In this document: positions 1-9,443 of the stretch, piece after piece | How positions within the stretch are numbered: position 1 is the first letter of the stretch | Layout of the letters: every line of letters starts with the position of its first letter | DNA from: Terribacillus halophilus | GTDB taxonomy: Bacteria > Bacillota > Bacilli > Bacillales > Amphibacillaceae | Assembly (NCBI RefSeq): GCF_900162685.1 | Contig: NZ_LT727828.1 | Location: 1,077,425-1,141,424, forward strand | Direction of reading: 5' to 3' | DNA length: 64,000 bases | The notes under the pieces: generated by a model | Seen by the model: the letters and a program-made list of their open reading frames with translations, nothing else | The model's database searches: none | What the model was told of the DNA's origin: nothing | Program-made: the position numbers and the translations under genes

Positions 1-981
1 TTGTTGGGTTTGTGGGTGAATCTGATTATTGGTCTTCTCTTAGCAGGGGGAAGTGCTGCAATTTTACTTTTACATAGAAGGAACTCGCCAGAAGAACTAC
101 CAACAGTTATTGCTGATGAGCCAATACAGGATGAGATAGCATCGGCACTCGAACCTGTTATCGAAACGGCAGACAATACGGAAGCTTCTCTATTAGAGAA
201 AACGAAAGATTCATTGCATCAAATTGTAACTGCTTTAGAGGAGGTTACAATCGGATCAGAGAACCAGTCTCATTCCTCTGCTGAACTGGCAGCAGCGATG
301 CAGAAGTTTGCTGAGAATATTATGATGGTAGCGTTAAAAGGGGAAGATGCAAAACGAGTTGCTGCTGAAATGCATGTATTAACAAAAGAAGGAGCTTCCC
401 ATATGGAAGACTCTGTTCTTCATATGAATACGATAGCTGATAAGATTACCTTTTCTTTTGAAAGGGTGAGAGGATTGAATGGCAAAACAGATCAAATTAG
501 CACGTTACTAAAATCAATTAAGGAAATTGCAGAACAGACGAATTTATTAGCTTTGAATGCCGCTATCGAAGCAGCGCGTGCAGGGGACCAAGGACGCGGA
601 TTCGCTGTAGTGGCGGATGAAGTGCGTAAGTTATCTGATCAAGTTCGGGTTGCTGTGGCTGATATTACTAGTGTGTTTCAAGCCATTCAGACAGAATCCA
701 AAGCTGCAGTCGATGCGCTGGGGGAAGGTAATAACGCAGCAGCAGCTGGATCTGAAAAAATAGTAACAACACAACGAACATTTGCGGAGCTGCAAAAAGA
801 GATTCTTATCACAAGTGAGCAGGTTGAGGAGATAGCTGCGGCAATGTACGACGTACTTGATAATACGCGTGGTATAACAGACAGCATTAACAGTATCGTA
901 TCTGTCGCTGAACAGAATGCTGCCAGTATGCAAGAAGTTACTGCAATAACTCAAGATATACAGCAGAAGTTTTATAAGTAA
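1..981 (+). CDS. Methyl-accepting chemotaxis-type signalling protein (5' end at window edge)
   Basis: The reading frame begins at a TTG on the first base, so the true start may lie outside the window. As read it gives 326 residues. There is one hydrophobic segment at about residues 4-24, then a linker rich in acidic residues, then a long coiled-coil signalling domain. The hairpin tip is clear ([18 protein letters not shown], then [15 protein letters not shown]), which is the part of chemoreceptors that contacts CheA and CheW. No ligand-binding domain is visible between the membrane segment and the coil, so if the start is right it would sense through the membrane helix or inside the cell. The ligand is unknown. 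Confidence 0.85.
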   Translation: MLGLWVNLIIGLLLAGGSAAILLLHRRNSPEELPTVIADEPIQDEIASALEPVIETADNTEASLLEKTKDSLHQIVTALEEVTIGSENQSHSSAELAAAMQKFAENIMMVALKGEDAKRVAAEMHVLTKEGASHMEDSVLHMNTIADKITFSFERVRGLNGKTDQISTLLKSIKEIAEQTNLLALNAAIEAARAGDQGRGFAVVADEVRKLSDQVRVAVADITSVFQAIQTESKAAVDALGEGNNAAAAGSEKIVTTQRTFAELQKEILITSEQVEEIAAAMYDVLDNTRGITDSINSIVSVAEQNAASMQEVTAITQDIQQKFYK

Positions 982-986
982 TATAA

Positions 987-1425
987 GAGACTGGGACAAA
1001 ACGAGATTAATTTAGAATAAAAGCGAACGTTTAATACATCATACTTTTACTTAATTTCTCTAACGGCTGCTGCCTCTCCAACATTAGCTGTTATAGTCGG
1101 ACAAGAATGGCTTTTGAAGTAGACACCGACAAGAAAATCGCTATCTTTTTCGAGGAGTCTACGTATTCTGCCTACACGAGTGAAGGTTTCCCATCACACA
1201 AATCAGCGTAGGAAATACACGGAGACTCCCGCGGGAAAAAGACCTCGGTGAGACCCCGAGTGCTACAGCATGAGAAGGCTCACCAGCCGCCCGCAGGAAA
1301 GCGGAGGGTATTTCCGAAGCGATGCTCTCATCTTCGTTTCCAATGCAAAAAATCCAAACAATTCTGCAGTTAATTGCAGTATTGTTTGGATTTTTATATA
1401 GCTTAAACTGTTTTGTCCCGCTCTC
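987..1425. repeat. Dispersed intergenic repeat, copy 1
   Basis: A 439-base noncoding element fills the gap between the convergent chemoreceptor and symporter genes. Its ends are inverted (GAGACTGGGACAAAAC on the left, GTTTTGTCCCGCTCTC on the right, 14 of 16 matching). Large parts match the element at 49323-49692, including GAGGAGTCTACGTATTCTGC and the CGGAGACTCCCGC block. This copy has about 70 extra bases near 1230-1305. Open frames crossing it are low-complexity shadows. Confidence 0.8.
1348..1395 (-). terminator. Strong bidirectional terminator inside repeat copy 1
   Basis: An A-rich arm AAAATCCAAACAAT pairs with ATTGTTTGGATTTT around a TTAA loop region, with inner CTGCA/TGCAG pairing. 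T-rich tracts follow on both strands. It can end the symporter transcript on the minus strand and the chemoreceptor transcript on the plus strand. Confidence 0.75.
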
Positions 1426-1430
1426 TTTCT

Positions 1431-3026
1431 TTATGCTGCAATTCCCCATGGAGAGAAGAGAATATACAAGCCAATCATGCAAATGGTAATGAAAATGGCG
1501 AATGGTTTTGCGTATTTCCAAGGTGTCATATCAACAACTTCTGCATCTCCAAGTACATACGGCTCGTTCCGCGGTTTCCATTTTCCAAGTGCTATCATGA
1601 ACAACAGACTGAACGGGAAGAGAACGGCTAGTACATAAAGGAAGTGTACCTCACCGAAGAAGACCTTAGACAGCCCATAAAGAATCAAGTGTGTCACGAT
1701 TGCTGTTTTCACTGCAAATGCAGGAACACGCTTTGTAAAGAATCCGATAAAAATCGCTGCTACTATCGGAACGTTGATGAATCCGAACATTTCTTGCAGA
1801 TAATTATACAGTCCGCTTGGGAACATGATGATGAACGGAGCAATGACGATAGAGATAACGCCAACTACAATTGCAAATGTTCGCCCTGCTTTTACAAGCT
1901 CAGAGTCGGTTGCATTTTTTCGGAAAATAGGTTTATACAAATCTAATGTAAACAATGTCATCGTACTGCTTAATGCACCGTTGAACGAGCTGAGAATGGC
2001 TCCGAACAAGATGGCAGCAAATACACCAGTAATTGCCGTCGGAAGCAAATTAACGATTAATGTCGGATAGGCGTCATCTGCTGTTTTTAAGCTGTCTCCG
2101 TATAAATGGAAAGCGATTGTTCCTGGTATTAATAGATACAATACCCCAAACAGCTTGAAGAATCCTGTCAGTAAGACACCTTTCTGACCCTCGGCCAAAT
2201 TCTTTGCACCAAGTGATTTCTGAACAATGGCTTGGTTAGCAGCCCAATAGAACAAGTTATTTACGAGCAAACCGGTAAAGATTGTCGGCCAAGGTACATT
2301 GGCATCATTGCTGCTGTCAATAGCATTTAATTTTTCTGGATGATTATTAATGAGTTTATCAACTCCGCCAGTGATACTGCTGTCTCCTAAAGTCCACAAA
2401 CCAAGCAGCACAATACCGATACCACTAATAATTAGGGCGATACCATACAATGTATCGGCTGCTGTAATGGCGCGCAGTCCGCCGAAAACAATATACCCCA
2501 TACTAACTAATCCAATGATACCTGCAATAATTGCTACCGCCCAAAAAGTGCTTATATTTAGTCCGCCAGTAATATTGAAAATGGAATCAAGCACAAGTGC
2601 CCCGGAGTAAAGAACCGTCGGCAAGAAGGAAGTCATATAACCGATAATGAATAAAATAGAAACGAATTGGCGCGTACGCATGTCGAAGCGCTGTTCGAGA
2701 AAATCAGGTATGGTGGTGATTCCTGCTCGTAAGTATCGAGGCAGGAACAGGAATGCGAGGACGAACAAAGCGAGTGGTGACGTCACTTCCCAACCCATAG
2801 CTGTAAAGTTGCCGGCGAATGTCTGGCCATTCTGTCCGACAAGCTGTTCCGTAGATAAATTTGTCAGAAGCATAGAGCTCCCGATTGCGACGCCAGTAAG
2901 GCTGCGTCCTCCTAAGAAATAACCATCTGATGTAGCAAGGTCAATTCCTCGCGTCTTTCGCCAGGAATAATAGGCAATCCCGACTGTAACGAGTATAAAT
3001 GAAATGACAATAAAAGTATAAAGCAT
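1431..3026 (-). CDS. Sodium:solute symporter (SSS family)
   Basis: The 531-residue protein is highly hydrophobic, with about 13-14 membrane segments. It begins with a segment followed by YFLGGRSLTG and the STEQLVGQNGQ region, typical of the SSS family that couples sodium entry to uptake of sugars, myo-inositol or similar solutes (SglT/YidK-like branch). The length is normal for the family. The ATG at 3026 is preceded by AAGGAGG at a good distance. It is divergent from the MFS gene and appears to be a single-gene unit ending at the hairpin in the adjacent repeat. The substrate cannot be told from sequence. Confidence 0.9.
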   Translation of the reverse strand: MLYTFIVISFILVTVGIAYYSWRKTRGIDLATSDGYFLGGRSLTGVAIGSSMLLTNLSTEQLVGQNGQTFAGNFTAMGWEVTSPLALFVLAFLFLPRYLRAGITTIPDFLEQRFDMRTRQFVSILFIIGYMTSFLPTVLYSGALVLDSIFNITGGLNISTFWAVAIIAGIIGLVSMGYIVFGGLRAITAADTLYGIALIISGIGIVLLGLWTLGDSSITGGVDKLINNHPEKLNAIDSSNDANVPWPTIFTGLLVNNLFYWAANQAIVQKSLGAKNLAEGQKGVLLTGFFKLFGVLYLLIPGTIAFHLYGDSLKTADDAYPTLIVNLLPTAITGVFAAILFGAILSSFNGALSSTMTLFTLDLYKPIFRKNATDSELVKAGRTFAIVVGVISIVIAPFIIMFPSGLYNYLQEMFGFINVPIVAAIFIGFFTKRVPAFAVKTAIVTHLILYGLSKVFFGEVHFLYVLAVLFPFSLLFMIALGKWKPRNEPYVLGDAEVVDMTPWKYAKPFAIFITICMIGLYILFSPWGIAA

Positions 3027-3235
3027 ACAATTTTCCTCCTTAAGTACTCACACAGCGACTAATCGCTGCCATATCTTCTAAGGAAATACCCCAGGCTATT
3101 AACCTCAAAACCTATTAATTTATTTAGTTACAATTCCTTTATTTTCTGTTAATAATTCCAGATATGGTTTGAACCGTCTGTTTTTCTATTGTATTGTTGC
3201 CAATGTTAAGTCAGAAAAAGAAGGAGGAAATCAAC

Positions 3236-4420
3236 ATGTCTTTGACAAGCAGGCAATTCTCATCGCGGACGGTCATTGCAGTCTTGATGATTTGTGCCTT
3301 TTCGATAGGAACGACAGAATATGTTGTAACTGGTGTGTTAACCCATATTGCCAACGACTTAAATGTGACAATTGCATCAGCAGGTTTGGTTGTCAGCATG
3401 TATGCTCTTGGAGTAGCAGTTTTTGGGCCGCTTATGACGACCCTGTCTGTAAAATTACCTCGTAAGCCGATGCTGCTGGTGTTTATGGTGCTGTTTATTG
3501 TTAGTAACATTATTAGTGCAACAGCCCCTAACTTTTCCGTGCTGCTCGTTTCACGTGTTGCTTCTGCTTTTATGCATGGCCCATTTTTTGCGCTCGCTTT
3601 TGTTATGGCAAGTGAATTGGTGGAGCCGCGTAAGCGCGTCCAAGCAATTGCTGCTGTAAATGGCGGACTTACGATTGCTATCATGATCGGAGTGCCGTTT
3701 GGAGCTTACCTTGGATCCTTAATCGAATGGCGTCTCGTATTTTGGCTGATTGCACTTCTAGGTCTGCTAGGGCTAATAGGACTGTTAATCTGTGCACCGA
3801 ACACGAAACCAGCAGAAACACCTCGCATTAAGCAGGAACTCAGCGTCTTTAAGCATAAGCAGGTACTTTTAACGATCGCAATCATCATATTTGGTTATTC
3901 AGGTGTATTTACCGCTTATACATTCATTGAGCCATTGCTCCGATCTGTTACAGGATTTGGCGGTGTAGGTATCATGATCAGTCTTTTCTTCTTCGGAATG
4001 GGAAGTGTAATTGGTAATTTCTCTACACCACGTCTTGCTGGCGGCAATGTGACACGAACGCTCATCTATGTATTCTCCATATTGACAGTGATTTTATTAC
4101 TGTTTCCGCTGGCTACACCTTATGCTGTTACAGCTGTGTTCATCATCGGTCTTTTTGGCGCTGGAGCGTTCGGTACAACGCCACTTTTACAGTCAAAGAT
4201 TGTAATGGCTGCCAAGGAAGGGCCGACAATTGCAGCAGCAGCAAGTGTATCAGCATTTAATCTAGCGAATGCGGCTGGAGCCTATTTAGGCGGTATCATA
4301 CTAGATGCAAATCTAGGATACTCGTGGCTGGCTATATGCGGTGCAGCCATCTCAGTCATTGGTATACTGCTATCTGCACTTTCTTACCGAGAAGAGAAAA
4401 AGGAACAGAAGTTGGCTTGA
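3236..4420 (+). CDS. MFS transporter, sugar/drug efflux type (AraJ/YdhP-like)
   Basis: This 394-residue major facilitator protein has about 12 membrane segments. Near the start is the GTTEYVVTG motif found in drug and arabinose efflux permeases of the AraJ/YdhP/SotB group, and the RKPMLL loop is of the kind found between segments 2 and 3. The ATG at 3236 is chosen because AAGGAGG lies at 3221-3227; an upstream in-frame start at 3194 has no ribosome site. It is likely a proton-driven exporter. The substrate is unknown. A GNAT gene follows 66 bases later on the same strand. Confidence 0.88.
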   Translation: MSLTSRQFSSRTVIAVLMICAFSIGTTEYVVTGVLTHIANDLNVTIASAGLVVSMYALGVAVFGPLMTTLSVKLPRKPMLLVFMVLFIVSNIISATAPNFSVLLVSRVASAFMHGPFFALAFVMASELVEPRKRVQAIAAVNGGLTIAIMIGVPFGAYLGSLIEWRLVFWLIALLGLLGLIGLLICAPNTKPAETPRIKQELSVFKHKQVLLTIAIIIFGYSGVFTAYTFIEPLLRSVTGFGGVGIMISLFFFGMGSVIGNFSTPRLAGGNVTRTLIYVFSILTVILLLFPLATPYAVTAVFIIGLFGAGAFGTTPLLQSKIVMAAKEGPTIAAAASVSAFNLANAAGAYLGGIILDANLGYSWLAICGAAISVIGILLSALSYREEKKEQKLA

Positions 4421-4486
4421 AGTGTATTGCGCACCCTAAATTCTTCCTTCATACTAGTATAAATTACTAGAGGAGGTAAGAAGAGG

Positions 4487-5047
4487 TTGAATCCAATCTT
4501 ACGAGATTTTAAACCAACTATTGAAACAGATCGGCTGCTTATTCGGAAGCCGGAAGTAGGCGACGGAAAAGCAGTCAACGATGCAATTAAAGCATCATTG
4601 CCAGAACTCAAAGCCTGGATGCCATGGGTGCAAGAGGTACCTACACCAGAGGATACCGAAGAAAATATTCGGGAATCTGTTGCCAATTGGATCAACCGGA
4701 CAAACCTGCGTATGCTTGTCTTTCACAAAGATACAGGGGAGTTTATTGCCTCCAGCGGCTTTCATGCAATCAACTGGGACATACCAAAAGTTGAGATTGG
4801 CTATTGGATGGACACTCGCTATACCGGTCAAGGCTATATGACAGAAGTTGTTGATGCGCTCACGGCTTACGCTTTTAAGGAGCTTGGTGTGAAGCGTGTG
4901 CAAATACTTTGTGATGAAGATAATAAAGCAAGCAGGGCAGTGCCCGAACGTGTTGGTTATCAGTTGGAAGGAATCCATTACTGCGACAGTTTAAGTGCCG
5001 ATCGTAAGATGGTACGTAATACGGTGTACTACAGCAAGACCAGATAG
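4487..5047 (+). CDS. GNAT N-acetyltransferase (RimJ/RimL-like)
   Basis: The 186-residue protein begins with ETDRLLIRKPEVGDG, typical of the RimJ/RimL branch that acetylates protein N-termini or small amines with acetyl-CoA. It carries the GYWMDTRYTGQGYMTE strand-helix with a Q-x-x-G-Y/A-type acetyl-CoA loop, then RVQILCDEDNKASRAVPERVG, where these enzymes usually have N-x-x-S and a recognition helix. The start is TTG at 4487, with AGAGGAGG about 9 bases upstream. Substrate unknown. Confidence 0.88.
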   Translation: MNPILRDFKPTIETDRLLIRKPEVGDGKAVNDAIKASLPELKAWMPWVQEVPTPEDTEENIRESVANWINRTNLRMLVFHKDTGEFIASSGFHAINWDIPKVEIGYWMDTRYTGQGYMTEVVDALTAYAFKELGVKRVQILCDEDNKASRAVPERVGYQLEGIHYCDSLSADRKMVRNTVYYSKTR

Positions 5048-5410
5048 CGGTTCGTTATCCAATAACTGGATGCATTTTTAATTTAAACGTTCAAATTTTG
5101 TTCACTACTTGTTCTTATTCTCTCATTTGACTGGTGTTAGAATGATAATTGAACTGTTTACTTACTAGGCAAGTCTGGTGTTTTTTGCTGCTTTGTATTA
5201 CACTAGTTTCTGGATTGTTGTCAGAGGCTGCCTAAATGGCAGTATGCTTGTATGTTTCAGGTTGAATTTCTGTTACTCCTGCCGGACGCAGAAGTTCTAA
5301 TGTGAAATACTTATCAAAACCCTATTACAGCGAACGGGTTGTTTTCTTATGCAGAGAGGAAGCAGCGTGTTTTCGCAGATTCAGGTAAAGAAAGGAAGGG
5401 AAGCAGGCGC
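5048..5410. other. Intergenic leader region upstream of qoxA
   Basis: There are 363 bases with no supportable gene. The only structure I can name is a short inverted repeat CTGCC/GGCAG at 5228-5242. The promoter of the qox operon must lie here, but I cannot place -35 and -10 elements with proper spacing. An open frame enters the end of the region from 5339 but lacks a ribosome site. Confidence 0.5.
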
Positions 5411-6445
5411 ATGCTTAAAAAATTGAAACCCTTAAGTCTTCTACTGTTCCTTGCCCTGCCGCTAATGCTAGCCGGTTGTTCTACACCGGAAGTACTCGAT
5501 CCGAAAGGACCAGTGGCAAGTCAGCAGAGTGACCTTATTATTCTATCAATCATTTTCATGCTTACAATCGTAGCGGTTGTATTCGTACTTTTGACGATTA
5601 TCCTTGTCAAGTACAGAGAAAGAAAGGATCATGACAAGTACAGCCCAGAACTTCATGGCAGCATGCTGCTGGAAACGATTTGGACGATCATCCCGATCAT
5701 CATCGTTGTTATCTTGGCTATTCCTACTGTCAGAACGATCTATAACCTGGAGGAAGCGCCTGAAGCTAAAACAGCTGAAGCGGCAAATGAAGATCCATTG
5801 GTTATTGAAGCAACATCCATCAACTGGAAATGGGTATTCACTTATCCTGAAGAGGATATTGAAACAGTGAATTATCTGCACATCCCGATTCATCGTCCAG
5901 TGGAATTCAAACTAACATCTGCCGATAATATGGCTGCTTTGTGGATTCCAAGCCTTGGCGGACAGAAATATGCAATGTCCGGCATGCAGACAACACTTTT
6001 CCTTCAAGCAGATGAAGCTGGTGAGTATAACGGCCGGAACGCAAACTTCACTGGTGAAGGCTTTAATGAACAGCGCTTTGTCGTTTATGCAGAAGAAGAA
6101 GAAGACTACGGCCAGTGGGTAGAGGAAGTTCAAGATTCTGCTCCAGAACTGACACAATATGAGTATGACGAACTTCTGATTCCTGGAGTTTATGAAGAAG
6201 GAACAGCTGAATTCAATGGTACGCATTTACAATGGATTGACCATTCTAAAGATGCTGAATACACATTGGAAGCATGGGAGCGTCTAGGCTATGAGCCGAA
6301 GAACCCGCATGCGAAAGACAAATCTCAAAACATCTTGCCAGAAGATGAGATTCCATATTATCAGCAAGACAATACTGTAGATTACTCGGATGAAAACATG
6401 GACCATGAAAACATGGGAAATGAAGAACATGCGAGTCACGAGTAA
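5411..6445 (+). CDS. qoxA: Cytochrome aa3 quinol oxidase subunit II
   Basis: This is subunit II of the menaquinol-oxidising terminal oxidase. Residues 1-23 form a lipoprotein signal ending in the lipobox LAGC with Cys23. Two membrane helices follow (about 45-65 and 88-110), then an extracellular cupredoxin domain. The CuA ligands of cytochrome c oxidase are absent: the region that would hold them reads [17 protein letters not shown], without cysteines. That marks a quinol rather than cytochrome c oxidase. The ATG at 5411 follows AAGGAAGGG; an upstream extension from 5339 would bury the signal peptide. First gene of qoxABCD. Confidence 0.95.
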   Translation: MLKKLKPLSLLLFLALPLMLAGCSTPEVLDPKGPVASQQSDLIILSIIFMLTIVAVVFVLLTIILVKYRERKDHDKYSPELHGSMLLETIWTIIPIIIVVILAIPTVRTIYNLEEAPEAKTAEAANEDPLVIEATSINWKWVFTYPEEDIETVNYLHIPIHRPVEFKLTSADNMAALWIPSLGGQKYAMSGMQTTLFLQADEAGEYNGRNANFTGEGFNEQRFVVYAEEEEDYGQWVEEVQDSAPELTQYEYDELLIPGVYEEGTAEFNGTHLQWIDHSKDAEYTLEAWERLGYEPKNPHAKDKSQNILPEDEIPYYQQDNTVDYSDENMDHENMGNEEHASHE

Positions 6446-6465
6446 CAGAGAGAGGGGGAAATGTT

Positions 6466-8415
6466 TTGGACTTAAAATGGAATGAGTTTATCATTACCGG
6501 CGACCCGTTGATCCTTGGCGCACAGATTAGTATCTTGCTCGGATCAATCGCCGTTGTAGCTGCCCTTACTTATTTTAAGAAATGGACATGGCTATGGAAA
6601 GAATGGCTGACTTCTGTTGACCATAAGAAATTGGGTATCATGTATATCCTTAGTGCCCTTTTAATGCTTTTCCGCGGTGGAATCGATGGTTTAATGATCC
6701 GTACTCAGTTAGCAAAACCAGGTATGGAATTCCTAGATCCACAGCACTATAACGAGGTATTCTCAACACATGGTGTAATCATGATTCTATTCATGGCGAT
6801 GCCATTCTTGATTGGTTTAATTAACTATATTGTACCGCTTCAAATTGGTGCACGTGACGTAGCGTTTCCTTATTTGAATAACTTGAGCTTCTGGACATTC
6901 TTTGTCGGTATGGCTCTATTTAACATTTCTTTCATCATCGGTGGTTCACCGGATGCAGGCTGGACAGCATACACGCCGCTTGCGACGAATGAATTCAGTC
7001 CTGGCCCAGGTCAGAACTACTACCTGCTAGCTATCCAGATTGCTGGTATCGGTACATTGATGACAGGTATCAACTTCTTCGTAACCATCCTTAAGATGCG
7101 TACGAAAGGTATGACATTGATGAAAATGTCCATGTTCACTTGGACAACATTGATCACAATGCTTATCATTATCTTTGCTTTCCCAGTGCTTACAGTAGCA
7201 CTTGCATTGCAAACATTTGACCGACTATTCGGTTCTGTAATCTTTACCTTGCAAGGTGATGGTAACCCGATGCTTTGGGTTAACTTGTTCTGGGTATGGG
7301 GTCACCCTGAGGTATATATCGTTATTCTTCCTGCGTTCGGGATCTTCTCTGAAATTATCTCGACATTCGCAAGAAAACAGCTTTTCGCTTACAAAGCGAT
7401 GGTTGTGTCCATTGTGACAATTTCTGTATTGAGCTTCCTTGTATGGGTTCACCACTTCTTCACAATGGGTAACAGTGCAGAAGCAAATAGTTTCTTCTCT
7501 ATTACAACGATGGCTATCTCAATCCCGACCGGGGTTAAGATCTTTAACTGGCTATTTACGATGTATCGAGGGCGTATAAGCTTTACGACACCGATGCTTT
7601 GGGCACTTGCATTTATCCCGAACTTCGTTATCGGTGGGGTAACAGGGGTTATGCTTGCGATGGCAGCAGCCGATTATCAATATCATAATACGTACTTCTT
7701 GGTATCTCACTTCCACTATGTGTTGATCTCAGGTACTGTATTTGCTTGCTTCGCAGGTTTGATTTACTGGTATCCGAAAATGTTTGGCCATAAACTGAAC
7801 GAAAAAATTGGTAAATGGGCATTCTGGATCTTCATTATCGGCTTTAACGTATGTTTCTTCCCGCAGTACTTCTTAGGGTTGGACGGTATGCCAAGACGTA
7901 TTTCTACGTATACGGAGGCAGATGGCTGGACAGGTTTGAACTTTATCTCAACTATTGGTGCTTTCATGATGGGTCTTGCATTCCTAATCTTCGTTGTAAA
8001 CATCGTATACAGCTGGAGATTTTCTCCAAGAGAGAAAACAGGCGATGCTTGGGGTCTTGGACGTAACCTGGAATGGGCAACAAGCTCTTCTATCCCGCCG
8101 CACTACAACTTTGCTGTACTTCCAGAAGTAACAGGACTTGATCCTTACTGGGATATGAAAGAAAAAGGCCTTGATCAGCAGAAGAATGTGGATTACAAAC
8201 CTATTCATATGCCGAACAACGCAGCTACACCAATTATTATGTCCGTCATCATGGGAGCTGCAGCCTTTGGCCTTGTATTCCACTGGTACTGGATCGGTAT
8301 TGTAGGCGGAATCGGTATCTTCATCACGATGATTGCTCGTTCATTTGATTACAATGACGGTTACTATGTTAGTGTTGAAGAAATAAAAGAAACAGAAGCG
8401 AAAGCGAATAAATAA
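6466..8415 (+). CDS. qoxB: Cytochrome aa3 quinol oxidase subunit I
   Basis: The 649-residue catalytic subunit reduces oxygen to water and pumps protons across the plasma membrane. It has about 14-15 helices and the haem-copper ligand motifs: the low-spin haem histidine in [10 protein letters not shown], the CuB/cross-link region [17 protein letters not shown] in VWVHHFF, and the distal HFHYVL pair. The start is TTG at 6466 ([19 protein letters not shown], matching the QoxB N-terminus), with GAGAGGGGG upstream. An overlapping ATG at 6461 is in another frame and stops at once. It lies 20 bases after qoxA. Confidence 0.96.
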   Translation: MDLKWNEFIITGDPLILGAQISILLGSIAVVAALTYFKKWTWLWKEWLTSVDHKKLGIMYILSALLMLFRGGIDGLMIRTQLAKPGMEFLDPQHYNEVFSTHGVIMILFMAMPFLIGLINYIVPLQIGARDVAFPYLNNLSFWTFFVGMALFNISFIIGGSPDAGWTAYTPLATNEFSPGPGQNYYLLAIQIAGIGTLMTGINFFVTILKMRTKGMTLMKMSMFTWTTLITMLIIIFAFPVLTVALALQTFDRLFGSVIFTLQGDGNPMLWVNLFWVWGHPEVYIVILPAFGIFSEIISTFARKQLFAYKAMVVSIVTISVLSFLVWVHHFFTMGNSAEANSFFSITTMAISIPTGVKIFNWLFTMYRGRISFTTPMLWALAFIPNFVIGGVTGVMLAMAAADYQYHNTYFLVSHFHYVLISGTVFACFAGLIYWYPKMFGHKLNEKIGKWAFWIFIIGFNVCFFPQYFLGLDGMPRRISTYTEADGWTGLNFISTIGAFMMGLAFLIFVVNIVYSWRFSPREKTGDAWGLGRNLEWATSSSIPPHYNFAVLPEVTGLDPYWDMKEKGLDQQKNVDYKPIHMPNNAATPIIMSVIMGAAAFGLVFHWYWIGIVGGIGIFITMIARSFDYNDGYYVSVEEIKETEAKANK

Positions 8416-8430
8416 GGAGGTTGTGAAGAA

Positions 8431-9042
8431 ATGGCACATGATCACAATGTGAACCCCAACGCTCCATTGGAATATCAGTCAGAAACCGGCCGGTTGAACA
8501 TTACCGGTTTCTGGACTTTCCTTGGTGCAGAGATCGCCTTGTTCTCGACATTATTCGCATCCTATTTCGCGTTGCAAGCACGTGTAGGTGACGGACCAAC
8601 CTCAAACGAGATGTTCGAAGCAGGACTTGTTATGATTATGACAATGCTGCTGCTCACAAGTAGTTTCACGTGCGGTATTGCCATCCACGAAATGCGTGCG
8701 AACAACAAAAAAGGCGTCATAATCTGGATGATTATTACACTCATCCTAGGTGCAGGCTTCATAGGCTATGAGCTTTATGAGTTTGTACATTATGTACACG
8801 AAGGTGTTACACTTAGCACTAGTGCACATTGGTCTATGTTCTTTATTTTGCTCGGAACACATGGACTGCACGTTTCAATCGGTATTGGCTGGATCATCTT
8901 GCTGTTGATCCAACTTGCAAGAAGAGGACTTACGCCAAAGACAGCTTCAAAAGTCTTCATTTCTAGTCTCTATTGGCACTTCTTAGATGTTGTGTGGATC
9001 TTTATCTTCACATGCGTTTACTTGATGGGGATGGTGAATTAA
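8431..9042 (+). CDS. qoxC: Cytochrome aa3 quinol oxidase subunit III
   Basis: The 203-residue protein has five membrane helices and belongs to the subunit III family, which stabilises the oxidase and binds lipid near the oxygen path. It shows the GFWTFLGAEIALFSTLFASY opening and a conserved glutamate and histidines (THGLHVSIG, YWHFLDVVWIFIF). AAGGAGG precedes the ATG. It lies 15 bases after qoxB and one base before qoxD, in one transcript. Confidence 0.95.
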   Translation: MAHDHNVNPNAPLEYQSETGRLNITGFWTFLGAEIALFSTLFASYFALQARVGDGPTSNEMFEAGLVMIMTMLLLTSSFTCGIAIHEMRANNKKGVIIWMIITLILGAGFIGYELYEFVHYVHEGVTLSTSAHWSMFFILLGTHGLHVSIGIGWIILLLIQLARRGLTPKTASKVFISSLYWHFLDVVWIFIFTCVYLMGMVN

Positions 9043-9043
9043 T

Positions 9044-9358
9044 ATGAGTCAACAAACGAAAAAGGGACATTTCCCTTGGAAGCATATCATCGGCTTTTTG
9101 ATCTCAATCGCGTTGACACTCGTCGCCTTCGCAACAGCGCTATGGACTGACTGGTCATCATCAACGATTTTCATCATCATCTTGATTTTCGCTGTGATCC
9201 AGGCTGCTTTGCAGTTAGTTATGTTCATGCACATGACAGAAGGAGAAGACGGTGGACTGATTTCCGGTAACACCCTATTCGGATTCTTTATTGCAGTAGT
9301 TATCATTGTTGGTACTTACTGGCTGATGACTTCTGGCCACATGCATATGAGCATGTGA
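9044..9358 (+). CDS. qoxD: Cytochrome aa3 quinol oxidase subunit IV
   Basis: The 104-residue protein has three membrane helices, as expected for subunit IV, an assembly and stability subunit of the quinol oxidase. The motif QLVMFMHMTEGEDGG in the middle is typical. The gene starts one base after the qoxC stop, and the operon ends at the hairpin just downstream. Confidence 0.94.
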   Translation: MSQQTKKGHFPWKHIIGFLISIALTLVAFATALWTDWSSSTIFIIILIFAVIQAALQLVMFMHMTEGEDGGLISGNTLFGFFIAVVIIVGTYWLMTSGHMHMSM

Positions 9359-9361
9359 ATC

Positions 9362-9388
9362 AAACCCGCTCTTTGAGCGGGTTTTTTT
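9362..9388 (+). terminator. qox operon terminator
   Basis: AAACCCGCTC pairs perfectly with GAGCGGGTTT around a TTT loop, followed by a run of T. Confidence 0.9.
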
Positions 9389-9443
9389 GTGTTTTCTCGC
9401 GTCTTTATCTAAAATAGAAACAGATAGAAGAGGAGGTTGCGGT

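Noticed and set aside
1159..1521. Minus-strand open frame of 120 codons across repeat copy 1; a similar one at 49353-49679
   Set aside because: Both come from the shared repeat hairpin (common IVWIFCIGNE translation) and have no ribosome site; they are by-products of the repeat.
5228..5242. CTGCC/GGCAG inverted repeat upstream of qoxA as an operator
   Set aside because: Only five pairs with no match to a known regulator; mentioned only as the sole structure in the gap.
5339..5410. N-terminal extension of QoxA
   Set aside because: It would place 24 charged residues before a lipoprotein signal peptide; ATG 5411 has a proper ribosome site.
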